Below are positions 36,729 through 48,737 of a DNA stretch of 64,000 bases, piece by piece. Position numbers and translations under genes: made by a program. This stretch comes from Aphelenchoides besseyi (lineage: Eukaryota > Nematoda > Chromadorea > Rhabditida > Aphelenchoididae), in NCBI GenBank assembly GCA_024699855.1, contig JAMPIQ010000002.1, positions 11,532,001 to 11,596,000 of the forward strand, read 5' to 3'. Within the stretch, counting starts at the first letter, position 1; every line of letters starts with the position of its first letter. The notes below the pieces were generated by a model. It ran no database searches. It was not told where the DNA came from and was given only the letters and a program-made list of their open reading frames with translations.

Positions 36729-39700
36729 ATGATGCGTGAACGATACCGTAGTGTCGTTTATTTTCTTTGTTTGTTACTTTTGATTGAACTGCAAACAAAA
36801 GTTAATGCCGCTGAAAATGAGGACATTGAACTTGAAGTCTCAGATTCATGTTCTTTCTTTTGTTTTTTGTTAGCCAAAGAAGTGAGTGATAAGTGGTGAG
36901 TTTTGAGTTCATCTGCAACTTCAGGATGATACAATCAGTCGACATGTTGACGCCGCGAAGAACCTCAATTGTACACACGTGGTTTATGGATATGCGCTGA
37001 TTGATCAACATCAAAATCTTCACGATCCGAATGTCAACGATTTTCCAATGGCCGCTACGTGGGGCAACTACCGATATTTGCAAACGTGAGTTGACAGTAG
37101 ATAGAAGTAAACTTTTCTTTCTTTAGACTTCAAAAACAACAACAACCGACTAAATTGCTTTTGGCAATTCGCGAAAAGGAACGAATCAATTTCATCGACT
37201 CATCGCATACTCGTGCCAAAGTCATCAACAATATCATTCAGAAGGCGGTGTTCCACTATTTTGATGGCATCTTTCTTGATCTTCGATCTACATCCCTACT
37301 TTCATTTCACTACGAAAACTTCGTTCGTGAATTGAGAACTGAGTTGAACGTTCGCGCAACTGCAACATCTCAAAAACCGTTGCAATTGGTTGTCGCCGTT
37401 AACGCGCAAAATGTTTTCGAAGCTCATCGTAAACTGGGAACATTCGCTCATATGGTCGATCAGTTGTACTTGAAAAGCGATGAGGTTATTTCGGCTGTAG
37501 ACGAGAACACTGCAGTTTTGGTCGAGCCGCTTTATGGAGACACAGAAACACAACTTTTGGACACGATTAGTGAAACTGCGGAAAGCATTGTTTCTGCCGG
37601 TGTTCCGGCTGAACAAGTTGTTATCGGATTGAGCAGTTGGGCGCGTGGCTACAATTTGGCAAGCAACTCAGCAGTTAATGGTGCTCCAGTGTCTGATTTC
37701 GTTCGAATGGATGATTCGATGCGTTCAGATGGTCGATTTGCTTTTCAAGAAGTACGGGATTCAATAACTTAGTAGCTATTTATTGTTAATTTTGTTTAGA
37801 TTTGTGAATTAGCCAACTCCACCGAACTTATTCATCACGATAAAAGTTGTGCTGTTTCATTTGTTCTCAATGAGACACAGTTCTTCTCCTACAATCCTCC
37901 ACGACACAAATCGGTTGCTCGTAAAATTCGTTGGATTTCGTCGCATGGTTATGGGGGAATTGGTATAATGCAACTGGAAGCTGACGATCCGACAAACCAT
38001 TGCGGATTGGGAGAATATCCGTTGGCCACTGCAATCGCCAAACAATTCAAATGTTCGAAACGACAACACGATCAAGAAAAGACCACTAGTTGCAATCGCG
38101 TTTGTATCTATCGTCCAAACGTTAACCACATTTCATATGAGAGTCTAATGCCAAATTGGTGTTCCCATATCGTTGTCTCATCGATTGAATTTAAGGTTCG
38201 AAGAAACCATCGAATAATAACTATCCGTTGGTTTCAGGATGATGGTTCGATTTCCGAAACAAAGGAGTTTAAAAGCGCTATTACCGAGTACGCAAAATGG
38301 TCGGTAATTCGTAAACCGTTTTTGATCCTCTCAATTGGAGCCGAAATGAATTGGAATCAGTGGGATTCCTTAATCACAAATTCAAGTGCACGACACGTTT
38401 TTGTTCAAAATGCTCGACAAGTTTGTTTTCACTTCCAATGTATCAGTTTACTTTTTGACGTTGTAGATTTACGTCGATAGTAATGCACATGGCCTCGAGT
38501 TGAGTCTTTTAGATCCGATTGAAGTCTCCGCAGAAATCACTCAAAAAGTACAAACTGACTTCAGTAATTTGCTTGAAGAATTGCGCAAGGAAATGCCAAA
38601 GAGTGCATTGATTTTCGTCACAGTGACACCTTTCTTGACGTTTGCCAACGCATACAGTGTCGACATGTTGAACCGAAATACTGACTTCATTATTTTGGAA
38701 GGTCATCGATTCCATCCATCTCCCACGTTTACCGGACATCATTCACCACTATTCTCTGACGGCAAGCTTCTCGCAAATTCGAACATGTCAATCGAATCAA
38801 TGGCCAATGTATGGACTAGCTATCCCAAAGATCGTATTCTTATCGGATTCTCGTCACTCGGAACTCGTATATCATTGCCGGTTGGAGCTGCTCATCAAGA
38901 ACAACGATCAGACGGAGATACATTTTTGGGACTTCCAACTGATATGAGTCAAACTGACCGCTCAAGTGGCTCGGGAGTTATTACTCAAAGCGAGGTAGAT
39001 AAACAATCTATTTAAGTAATCTATTTTGGTTTAAGTTGTGTGAAGAATTGGTCGGTTCGTCAACTATTCATCAATACATCGCTGAGTTGGGAATTCCTGT
39101 GGCGAAGAAGAACGACGAGTTCTTTGCCTATGACGATGTTCGTTCAATTCAAACAAAAACGATTTGGTCGTCTATGAATGGATTTGGCGGTGTTGCTTTT
39201 CATGCAATTGAAGGTGACAATGCGGAAGGTAAATGTCCTTCTGGTCAACCGTTTAGTTTGTTGCGAAAGATGGCCGATACTCAGGTAGATCTATCAAAAT
39301 GAGTTAATTCTAGGGGTTTTTGTATTTCAGACTTGTCAACAATGTGTTCAATTGAAGTTTGAAGAACAAGGCAAATGCGATCCAGATCCGTTCAGTGTGA
39401 TTTGCAGTTATCGTCTTCCCGACGAAAAAGATCAACAACCGATGTGGCCAGCAGCTATTCCGTTTGAGAATTGTTCGGAAGTTGTGGTCGAGGATTTGCT
39501 TTGGAGTGCTGATGGACATTTGCGTTTTCGTGATCAAAAGTCCAGAGATCAATTGATCGCGTTGACAGAACTGCGCGAAACAAATCAATTGGCCAAACAA
39601 ACTCGTCTAATTGCTGCCATCAAGTGTGGAATGTTACCCGAGAAGATGGAAGAAATGTTAAGTAGTGATCGTAATCTAACCGCGTCAATTCTCGAACATC

Positions 39701-40559
39701 TTCATCGGTACAACTTTGACGGTGTCGAGTTGCGTTGTGATCATACGTTGACTGAAAAGACCCGCGACACCTTTTTGCATTTCAATTTGCTATTAATTGA
39801 ACAGTTGAAAGGTTACCATCATCACGGCGAATGTGCTGCTACAATGAGCATTCGGTTGGTTTCCGACGATAGGTCGACGATTGACAAGTTCGAATTTAGT
39901 ATTCCCGTTTCGAACAACAACTTGACTGAGAAATACGACATTCAATTGTTGAATTCGGTTCGCCACGTTATTCTTGAACCATTCGAAATCAATCCGCAGC
40001 ATGCCAAACTGATTAGTCCTTTGTTTGCATTGGACAAATCAAATGAATCTCATGCGATTGTAAGTAGTTACATTCGTCTGTAAATCTGGATAATTTCAGC
40101 ACTCAACTGTGAGCAATTGGGTAGATAGCGGTGTTCAAGCCAAAAAAATTATTGTGCATATTCCTTCTTATGGTATCGTTCAAAACTTCAGCACTACGGT
40201 TAAAGCGTTTGGTGCCGGTGTTCAAAGTAACTACACGATGATTGCACAACGAGATGTAAGTTCAGCGGTTTTTCAGTTCGTTACTACTTTCAACTTTAGA
40301 TTTGTACTTTGCTTCAACGTCCTAATGTTCACCAACATACATTTTACGACATGATTGCTGCCTACGCGACTACTCCGGAGAATCAGTGGATTACGTACGA
40401 GACACCGTCCATTCTCGAATACAAAGTCAATTATGCAATTCGCGAACATCTCGGTGGTGTTGGTTTGGTTCCATTGAACAGAGACGACTTTCAAAACAAC
40501 TGTGGCAACGGCGCCTTTCCACTCTTGAACACAATCAAGCAATCGATTTGCACTGTTTG
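36729..40559 (+). CDS. Triple GH18 chitinase-like pseudoenzyme, secreted
   Basis: Large secreted protein, roughly 1,150 residues over about ten exons, start MMRERYRSVVYFLCLLLLIE (signal peptide). It is built from three tandem GH18-like domains (about 36900-38050, 38060-39300 and 39330-40559). Each ends with the recognisable GH18 close: YGGIGIMQLEADDPTNHCG, FGGVAFHAIEGDNAEGKC, LGGVGLVPLNRDDFQNNCG. The catalytic motif DxxDxDxE has been lost in each: HYFDGIFLDLRS in domain 1, NAHGLELSLLDP in domain 2, YNFDGVELRCDHTL in domain 3. The barrel sequence and cysteines between domains (CxxC at TCQQC) are kept, so it is probably a folded lectin or scaffold rather than an enzyme. No CBM14 domains are seen. 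It lies 218 bp after the phosphatase and 4.7 kb from the active chitinase. Function unknown. Confidence 0.83.
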
Positions 40560-40641
40560 AATATATTTCATTAAAGCGATTATACAAGTTGGAATTTAAC
40601 TCGATAGAATGTTTGCTTGTGTGGTTACTGCGTCTTGTTTA

Positions 40642-41569
40642 CTAACATAAACCGCAAGTCTTTTTGCATTCAGTATTGCGCATAAATGTCGAGTATGCCT
40701 AGAAATTTATGATTAAAATTTCAATCAAATTCGCTTTACCGGATGAGAGCACAAAAACGAATATCGAAGACAATCGGGACCTCTGTCTTCGCAGTCGTCT
40801 ATTTCAAAACTTAAGATTATTTCACGTTTATAGTTTATAAACGAACCACGACCATTTCGAACGTCCTTATCTTCGTTCTCAAAGCTATCAACATGTCGAA
40901 TTGGACGTTCGCAGTGGCCACATGAAACCTGAAATCGTTGTGTTTACTGTTTGTTATTCAGAATTCGAGAATGAAAAACTTGGGTCCAACTGGCGTTCCG
41001 ATCTCTTTTATCCTCTTATCAGAGAGCGCATTGTAACGTCCGTGATCTTGTTACTAACCTGACACTCAACCCTCATTAATGGTTCATAGATTGGATTAGT
41101 GCACAAATGCGATAGTCTCGTGCAGTCCGGACCGCGATCTCGACAATTGGAACGATCCGTTTTTCGACCTTTTTTCTCATTTTCTTCGCGACTTGAAGTT
41201 TTTCGGTGTTCACTTGAATTCGGTCGATATGTTGATGTGGTACGATGAGCATTAATAGTGGTCACCGTAGAATCAGTTGTCGAGTTGATTGCAGAGATTA
41301 CTTTCGTAGAATTGCGATCTTCATCATCTTTCTCGTGCTCACAACAGTACGGAATTCCGTTAATGAACTCGCAACCTAAACTCGGATCTCCTTTGCACAC
41401 GTATTTGCTCTTGTGGCTGTTAGACGGTACACATTCTGTAAAAATTCGATTTATATTCGAATAAAATCTTATTGAAAATACTGAAGACGGCTGGAAAATT
41501 GTCTGGGCAAGTTTGAGAGCTCACCAACACCGTCAATGTAACAATTGCGATTAAATGAACGAACTCCAT
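40642..41569 (-). CDS. Secreted protein with two ShKT domains
   Basis: Start MEFVHLIAIVTLTVLVSS at 41569 is a signal peptide. An N-terminal Cys-rich segment follows (CPDNF; GDPSLGCEFINGIPYCC), after a 46-bp intron in FK/C. A Thr/Ser/Arg-rich linker then leads to two ShKT domains: NCRDRGPDCTRLSHLC...ECQVSCGHC, broken by a 134-bp intron, and DCEDRGPDCLRYSFLC...TECKKTCGLC, broken by a 40-bp intron. The protein ends immediately after the last Cys at TAG 40642-40644. The two domains share DRGPDC and are probably an internal duplication. It is convergent with the triple GH18 gene, with only 82 bp between the stops. Confidence 0.78.
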
Positions 41570-41810
41570 CAACACTGATCCTAAGACTTATGATCAATCT
41601 TAAACAATTCTTCAATAGCTAGAACGAACAAAGTAGCCGAAATACGTAAAATTTTTATTATTCATATAACACAAAGGGATTGAGTTTTATAGGAGATTCA
41701 GTGTGCTAACAAAAAAGTCTTTGTATTGAAAACTATTTGTTCTGTGTATGTAGGTAAGTAATGGCTAGAGGAAATCTATTCAGTGTGCGATTTAATGTGC
41801 ATAGTGAGCA

Positions 41811-43862
41811 TTACAAGTTATGTCCAATCTCGACGATTTCATCGACCAGAAAATCCAAATCCTCTTCGGTTATTGCTTGATTGGAAATGATCATTCGAAA
41901 AAAGTTCGGTCGTTGTTTGTCCGGCTGATAGCCGACCATCGTTGTTCCGCGTTCCATCATTCGGGCCTTGATCTTTGGTGCAATCTAAATTTTAGTCTTA
42001 CGTCTACTTCTTAAATTCGTCTGGGAAATAGCCAGTGGCAATGTTTATGCTAAACCAAGTAGTGAAATATGGAATATTTTTAAAATATTCTCTTCCTTAA
42101 CATGTTCAAACAGATATATTTGCAACCAACCTTTTCCAATCGTGCATTCTTTTCTTTTTGGTCCAAATGACGTAAACTTGGCGGAACGTACCAAAAGCAG
42201 ATGTTCAAGAATGCAGGCTGAAATAAGATAATATTTAGGTTTAATTTCGCATTCCAGACCTTTTCAATGACCATTTCGTAACCGGGAGTGTGTTTAATGC
42301 GATTGGTGAAATAGGCAGTCAAATCCATTAGACGGTTAATTTGGTTGCGATACCCATCCATACCCTAAATATTCTGCAGTTTACAATCAAAGTAGTTATA
42401 AGTCCTACCTTTGAACGCCACATCAACCAAAACTTGAAAATATCATTATGACGACCGCATTGAATCACTTTGTCACCAGTATCATAACTCACATCGTACG
42501 GTTTGTCTTGTTGAAACAGATAATCCGCTGACATTTGATTACATTGAAAAAGAAGACCCTAGAAAAGTTTTATATTTTGAACTCAATGTTAATTAACATC
42601 TTGTTTTATAAAACAAATGCTGCATTGTAGTAGACATCCCATCAGTTTGTGTGGATTCCAAACAACGGAGCTTGCTCGTTCGATTCCGTTTAATTTGTGT
42701 CGGTGTTCGGGGCTCAACAACAAACCACCACCCCACGCTGCCTAAACAACAATGTTATGCTGCCTACGATTATTCGTCATACATCAACATGAAACCACAA
42801 TTTGTGACGATCACAGATATCAGCGATTTGAGGCAACGGGTCGAAAGCGCCGTAAACCGTAGTTCCGGCAGTTGCAACAACAAAAAATGGCACCAATCCT
42901 TCTCTCTTACACTCAATAATCTTCTTTTCTAATGCTTCCGGAATCATACGTCCGATTTTGTCGGATTCGATACAAAAACAATTGTCAGCTCCAATACCCA
43001 AAGTAGCGGCTGAACCTTTAATTGAGTAGTGACTCTAAACACGTCTCATTTGTCATTGTTGGTTGAGAGCAAAAAACTTGCATTTTCGGATGTGAAACAA
43101 CACAACGTCTTGGCACTATTCATTCCCAGCGATTTAATTCGTGGATACCATTGATGTCGCGCAGCGTTCATAGCATACATGTTGGCAATTGCTCCACCTA
43201 AAAAGCCTTAGTATAAAAGCATTAAGCTTGAAGTGGCGACCTGGAGTAAATGTGCCATCGCCTTTGTCTGATGGCCAACCGATTAAATCCATCATTTTGC
43301 GCATTATCTCTTTTTCCATCAAAATATAAACCGGAGAAATTTCGTAGGTGAACCTTACAAAATGATAAATAACTTTGTTGCTTATTGAAAAACTTGCATG
43401 TTCGTATTTGCCGTTGCCGTCAACCACTCGCCGGCCATTGAAACCAAATCGAGACCACAAGAAATTTGGTTGAAAAAACGTGGATGACCAGTTTTCACTC
43501 CCAATTTCAAAACTTCTTGACACGACTAAAGAGATCGATTATGCAAAGAAATTTGCAATCAACACTCACTTTGATCAAACTGTCCAATGGTAGAGGTTTG
43601 TCGGGAATCGACAAGTCGATCAGTTTTTTCATTTCCTCAGGATGATGAAACTCCAATATCTTACTTGAACGGTCATTCTGCTCTTTAATGTACTCAATAA
43701 GCACATTAACAACCTCTTCCAGAAACAACACCGTTTCATTCCATCGTTCCGGATGTTGTGGTAAGATATCTAAACAAGAAATTAAGTCTCGACAAGGCAA
43801 TCATAACAACCTGAAGCAATCAGCTTCTTCAATTGCTCATTTGGCTCCTGTTTGTTGACCAT
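41811..43862 (-). CDS. unc-25: Glutamate decarboxylase (GABA synthesis)
   Basis: PLP-dependent group II decarboxylase converting glutamate to GABA. Start [18 protein letters not shown] at 43862. Family marks are [63 protein letters not shown] and [11 protein letters not shown], whose Lys binds [23 protein letters not shown] then FKFWLMW are characteristic of GAD65/67 rather than cysteine-sulphinate or aspartate decarboxylase. The C-terminus is [20 protein letters not shown], with stop TAA at 41811-41813. About ten short introns. Expected in GABAergic neurons (family knowledge). All visible catalytic segments are intact. Confidence 0.92.
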
Positions 43863-44849
43863 AGTTGTTGTAGCAGAAAGTGGTTCTAACGTTCGATCTC
43901 GACCTCAACTCGCTATAGCGAATAAGTTTGTGTCCACGGTCATTGTGGGCTCCTTAAATTTACTTATTGTTCAGTTCGCTCCGCCCGCTTTCTGTCGTTT
44001 ACGATTGCAAATACGTAAAAGCTTAAAAAACAAACGTTTTGAATGATTACGGTAAACGCATGTCGAATAGACGTCCCGAATTCGGCAAACAGAAGACACT
44101 TCGTGGGGACTTAGCGCGGTCAGAAGAGGCAAATCCCACCAAAAATATTGAAGTTTTTCTATTCAGAATTGTGTGCCAATTCCGAAACATGTCGTTGAGA
44201 GCAAAACGCGCAAATAATGACAAGCAATGAAAGTCGTCCGATTCTTCACGCGTCCTGCCGTCACCCATCCACGAATCAAGATGTGCTTCAGACGAACAAT
44301 AAAAAAATGACGTCGATTAATGCCCCAAACTTTCAAAAGCCCTATGGTTACTATAACGTCATGAACTTTAAACAATTCATAAGAATAATGACGTGTCCTG
44401 CAACGCTAAATCTGATCATAATTGTGTATAAACTCTAACGAATACGATTCGTTGATTATGCCTTCGAGTTTAATGGAAACATCGTTCCAGCATTGCTGCT
44501 GTCAGTATCTCCAACCGCCGTACACTTCACTGAGCTTGACCAACGACTATTCCTCCTTTCGTGATTCAATGAACTTGAAAGTACGAACATTGATTATTAG
44601 GTATTTATGAATAAATAATAAATACATATTCCACAAAACAATCGTCAATGGTAAGTTGTTCGACACATTGGACTTATTTGTCTAGAAACTCGAAAGAAAG
44701 TGAAAAGATTGAGAGCCCGAAATGAATTTGGCCTTTTTTTATTTGAGATTTAAGGCCCTTAATGTCAGAGAAAAGTCCTACACAAACCAACAAGCATTAT
44801 CGATCATACAAAATGCTTTGACTAAACATATGAGTTGAACAATCGGAGC
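43863..44849. other. Intergenic, GAD upstream and VMP1 3' flank
   Basis: About 990 bp. Several short open frames on both strands (44039-44610) have no family resemblance. The part near 43870-44000 is expected to contain the GAD promoter. Confidence 0.45.
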
Positions 44850-46471
44850 TTATTCTAATCGTTTGCTGGATTTGGCTTTTTCTTTGCATACACGTTTGTG
44901 ATAAGCTTGAGCAAGTGAGTTAATAATCGAGACGACAAATCCAACAATCATCAAAAACACCATCCACGAAATAAACTGTTGAATAAGTGAAATTGCCTGA
45001 AAACAAATAACGATTATAAGTTTATTGGCAGTATTGCTCGTTGTCCATTGATCGTATAACTTACCGGCTCTGTAAACGTATCGTTCGGGTTTCGATGAAG
45101 TTTACGTTTTTGTTCGTTGAGAACCCCACGAAACACACGTTCAATTGTGGCGCCAATCTTTGGCACGGTCTTCACCACATTAATCAAATCGTCGACATGT
45201 TGTTCGCTGAACGCAAAGATCACAAAAACCATCTAAACAATCAGATTTATAGACCTGCAGCTAATAGTACAAACCTGTAGATGCGCTTTGATTATCGCTT
45301 TTCCAATAAGAGTTGCACCGAAGAAAGTCCAAAATGAAATTAGAGAATGACCACAAACGATTCCTGCCAAATCAAAAAGTGGATTTGGTATCGATGCGCA
45401 AAGTAAAATTCCGAAGAAACCGGCTTGAACAACCTTTTTCTCAACCCACAACTTTAAACGATCAAGAAGAGTCTAAAAGGCAGTGTGAGAACGGTGACTA
45501 AAGTATTCACTTACAGTATCTTCTGGTTTTCCTGCTTTTTCACGTTCCAACTGTGTAATGACTTCGGCATACTCCTCGTTATCGGGTTCTTGTCCCGACA
45601 AACGAGCTGCACGAGCCATGAAATAAGGCGGTAACTCGCCCAGAGCTGTTCCAGCTCCCCACATGAAACACTCTAATCGGACCTTGTTAATAATCGACCA
45701 CAAAGAAATGGCTCCAGACGCTGCTTCGACCGGACAAGTTACTCTAATTAATTGAACTATAAGTTAATTGCAACAAATCAAACATACTCTTCTGGATAAG
45801 GAGGTTCAGGAAAGTCCAGTGAATTGCACTCAAAAGCTGCCAATGTAACGCGTGCAATGTGTGGGCCGAGATAGATTAGGAAAGTGTGAAGTCCGGTTCC
45901 CAGACCAATCGAAGAACAGACCCCGAGCATAACCCAGTAAGCAGACCAGAGAATCGTCTTCTCTAAACTTTGAATCTGTCGTTGGTGTGGACCCGGAGCG
46001 GTGTAACCGTAATACGAAATAATAGCGAGACATAAGGAAAGAGTTACGAGTTTTTTATTTCGTGTGAGTCTGAAAAGCCTCAAGTATATTAAACGTAAAT
46101 CGATAGTCAGAAGAACTCACGGTAACAAACAAAATTCCCATATTTTACAAAGCAACTGCAGAAGTGCATAATAAATCGTGATTATCGGTTTTCGCCACAG
46201 GACGATTTTCTCGCGTTCTAAACGTTCCGAGTGCGAATTGCTTGGTTGCCGATTCATAGTCCCGTTCTGCTTTACACTAAAGTGAGAAATAATAATAATC
46301 CTCTGCAGCAGCTGATAAACAAACACACCTGACGGTTTTTGTACTTGTATGTCCGTTCTGCTCATTGAAGGACGATGAGCTCTGATTCCCGTCCGAGGTT
46401 TTGCCCGATCGACGTTTCGGCGTTTCGGCCGCTGTAGCGTTTTGATCGCGTCGCTTTCGCCCGCGCGCCAT
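44850..46471 (-). CDS. epg-3: Vacuole membrane protein 1 (VMP1), autophagy factor
   Basis: Multi-pass ER membrane protein of the VTT (DedA-like) scramblase family, needed for autophagosome formation. Start [16 protein letters not shown] at 46471. Membrane segments and signatures: [39 protein letters not shown] then [13 protein letters not shown], and the VTT core [20 protein letters not shown] followed by [52 protein letters not shown] and a final helix [20 protein letters not shown] complete it. C-terminus SSKRLE, stop TAA at 44850-44852. Introns 40-65 bp. Highly conserved and intact. Confidence 0.93.
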
Positions 46472-46829
46472 TGGAAGAGAAAGTATGTACAGTCACACCT
46501 AGAACTTAACACCAACAATCCACGTGCAAACCGCAATCTGCTTCGGCGAAAAGTACGTGGCGCGTTTTAAGGAACAGCGAAGCAAACTGTTCGACCATCG
46601 ATTTTCTGCCCAAGACCACAAGTCGAATAGACGGGTGTCTGCTGTCGTCTCATACGTCGTAGCTGTTGTCGCTCTTTCATCTGCTTGTAAAAGTAAGTTC
46701 CATCAAGAAACTTTTCTATTTTCGTATTACTTGGTTGTCCGTTATTGTTAGAAAAATAACTGGTGACTTAGATTTCTGCCACCTATCAATTTTATTTCAA
46801 CTTTTTGTTTCAGAGTCGATTTGATTGAA
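46472..46829. promoter_or_regulatory. Shared divergent promoter region, VMP1 and COX6B
   Basis: 358 bp separates two head-to-head start codons, so the promoters must overlap or abut. A likely 5' UTR intron of COX6B runs from gtaagt at 46693 to cag at 46811-46813. Confidence 0.6.
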
Positions 46830-47183
46830 ATGGCTGATATTCAAGTTCCGGACACTTTCGGTGAACGTTTGGAGAAGGTCAAGGGTGCGCCGTTGCCCAA
46901 TCCCGAATCGCCCAATTTGTACGATCGTGAGCATCACGAGAAAGTGCGTGACGAACTCGCCTGGGCTGCGCCGTACGATGCTCGTTTTCCACAGGTTCGA
47001 AAGCAACGTCAATGCTTCGCCTATTATGTCGACTACCATCGTTGCAAAGAGCTCATGGGCGAGGACTACAAGCCGTGCAAATTCTTCCAAAACGTCTACA
47101 AAGATTTCTGCCCGAAGTTTTGGGTCGAGAAATGGAATGAGCTCGTCGACGAGGGACGTTTTCCTGCTAAATTCGATCGTTAA
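46830..47183 (+). CDS. cox-6B: Cytochrome c oxidase subunit 6B
   Basis: Single coding exon of 117 codons starting MADIQVPDTFGERLEK. The CHCH fold is shown by CFAYYVDYHRC (CX9C) and CKFFQNVYKDFC (CX10C), the spacing typical of COX6B, followed by FWVEKWNELVDEGRFPAKF. The subunit lies on the intermembrane-space side of complex IV and bridges the dimer (family knowledge). Codon use is strongly biased, as expected for a highly expressed gene. Confidence 0.93.
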   Translation: MADIQVPDTFGERLEKVKGAPLPNPESPNLYDREHHEKVRDELAWAAPYDARFPQVRKQRQCFAYYVDYHRCKELMGEDYKPCKFFQNVYKDFCPKFWVEKWNELVDEGRFPAKFDR

Positions 47184-47874
47184 TGAACCGAGGATTAGCT
47201 CACCGTGTAGCCATTTTGCTATTTTTTCGAATCGTTCTGATTGTACGTTTCTATAGCTACACTGCTTTTTTTGTTGTCATAGGGTTTTGTGCAGATAAAT
47301 GTGATAATCAAAATGCTTGATGTTCCAGAGGCTTGTGAATCCAAGTACCAAAAGTTGTGTAGTTGCATACTTGTTAATCTTAACGAGTACTAAGTAACAA
47401 TATGATAAACCTTAATGATGAATTCAAGAACCATTTTGAGTAAGAAGTGATTGAACAGAAGTTATTCTTAAGAACTTTCGTGATGCGAATTTTAAGATGA
47501 AAATGGTTACATTTAAGAAGATGTTAGTTTGCACGTAATCTTTTTCTTTTATCACAATCTTACTCGGAATCTTTCAAGGCCCACACACCGCGTCTAACAA
47601 AGTGGGATTCTTCGTTTGCACAAACGTACTTTACATTCCGTTTACTTACGCCTTGACTGCGATTGGTTGCCTTTGGTCGTAAACTGAGATCACTACACTG
47701 ATTGACGTCTTTGTTTCTCGATGTAAATTAAAGTCATTTTAACCGTGTATCCAATGAAAACTCCGCTAAAATTGCGGCCTCTCTATTCCTTAGATTGTTC
47801 ATTTTCGTTTACAAACATATTTCTACGTGTATTGTTTATTAGACAGATTTCTGGTTATTGTTGCTTTTAGGGTG
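47184..47874. other. Intergenic, COX6B to NDUFC2-like gene
   Basis: 691 bp, AT-rich, no coding signal recognised. A tttag acceptor at 47866-47870 directly before the next start suggests a spliced leader or 5' UTR intron. Confidence 0.45.
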
Positions 47875-48383
47875 ATGGCCGAGATTACTCACGCATCGCC
47901 GGAAGAACTCAAACGACGCGAAGATTATATTCGTGCCAACCAACGCGAACGCAGTTTGGTGGATCCGTTTACGTGGTCATATCGATGGAGAGCCACTGGT
48001 GCAACTCTTTTGGTTTCAGTTCTCGGAATACATTTCCATAACTTGTACACACAAAAACCGTGGTATTTTGGTCGGTTTGTATTCACTTTACATCTTCATG
48101 TGTTATTGTAGCTCTATATCCACGACTTGGTGGCTTACTTGTAATTGGTGCTATGGGTTATGGAGTTGGAAAGCTTCGCGAACATCACAATCGAACTCGT
48201 GACGCGGTTGTTGACCACTACGTCAAAGAGCATCCATCTGATTTCGAACGTTTGAATGACAGTAAGTGTATTTAATCGTATAAACATAACATTGATTGTT
48301 CGATTTTAGTTTACGGTCGACCGTACTCCAACATTCTTACTCCGTGGTATCCGCGTCGTGCGACTTATCGAAAGTTCGATTGA
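47875..48383 (+). CDS. NDUFC2-like complex I accessory subunit
   Basis: About 135 residues, three exons, start MAEITHASPEELKRREDYI. It has a hydrophobic stretch (WRATGATLLVSVLGIHFHNL) and a second one (YPRLGGLLVIGAMGYGVGKL), followed by a charged C-terminal part, REHHNRTRDAVVDHYVKEHP then SDFERLND, and a final tail NILTPWYPRR. HPxDF followed by a YGxxxxxFxPxR-like end is the layout of NDUFC2 (B14.5b) of the membrane arm. Assignment rests on that pattern and the two membrane helices; similarity is modest. AATAAA at 48427-48432. Confidence 0.68.
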
Positions 48384-48426
48384 ATGTGACCTAGGACCGT
48401 TCTATTTTGTATTTACGTGTTTAGAA

Positions 48427-48432
48427 AATAAA
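48427..48432 (+). promoter_or_regulatory. Polyadenylation signal of NDUFC2-like gene
   Basis: AATAAA 44 bp after the stop codon, upstream of the sarcoglycan exons. Confidence 0.6.
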
Positions 48433-48737
48433 TTTGGTTTTGTCTATTTGGACGTGTTTACTCTTAACAAAAGGAATCTCAAAAGTGCAATCGATCAGAA
48501 TATGGTAATAACATTATTTACAAAATATACAAAATGATGGATGTTAATGCAAACAAATACAAGCTATTGTCAACAAAACTATAGAGGTACTACGAAGTAG
48601 AAGTCGATACCAGAACCCCAACCCGAATACTATGAGCAAACGAAATGAAAGACATTAAAAGGCTGAAGGTGATCGTTGAGTTTCAGGCGGTGGTTGTTGA
48701 AGACGCTAAAAGCGACTTGTCTTTTTCGGTTTCACAG

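Noticed and set aside
29821..40559. Horizontal transfer of the GH18 genes
   Set aside because: Both have many short introns like their neighbours and the animal chitinase plus CBM14 layout; no compositional break seen.
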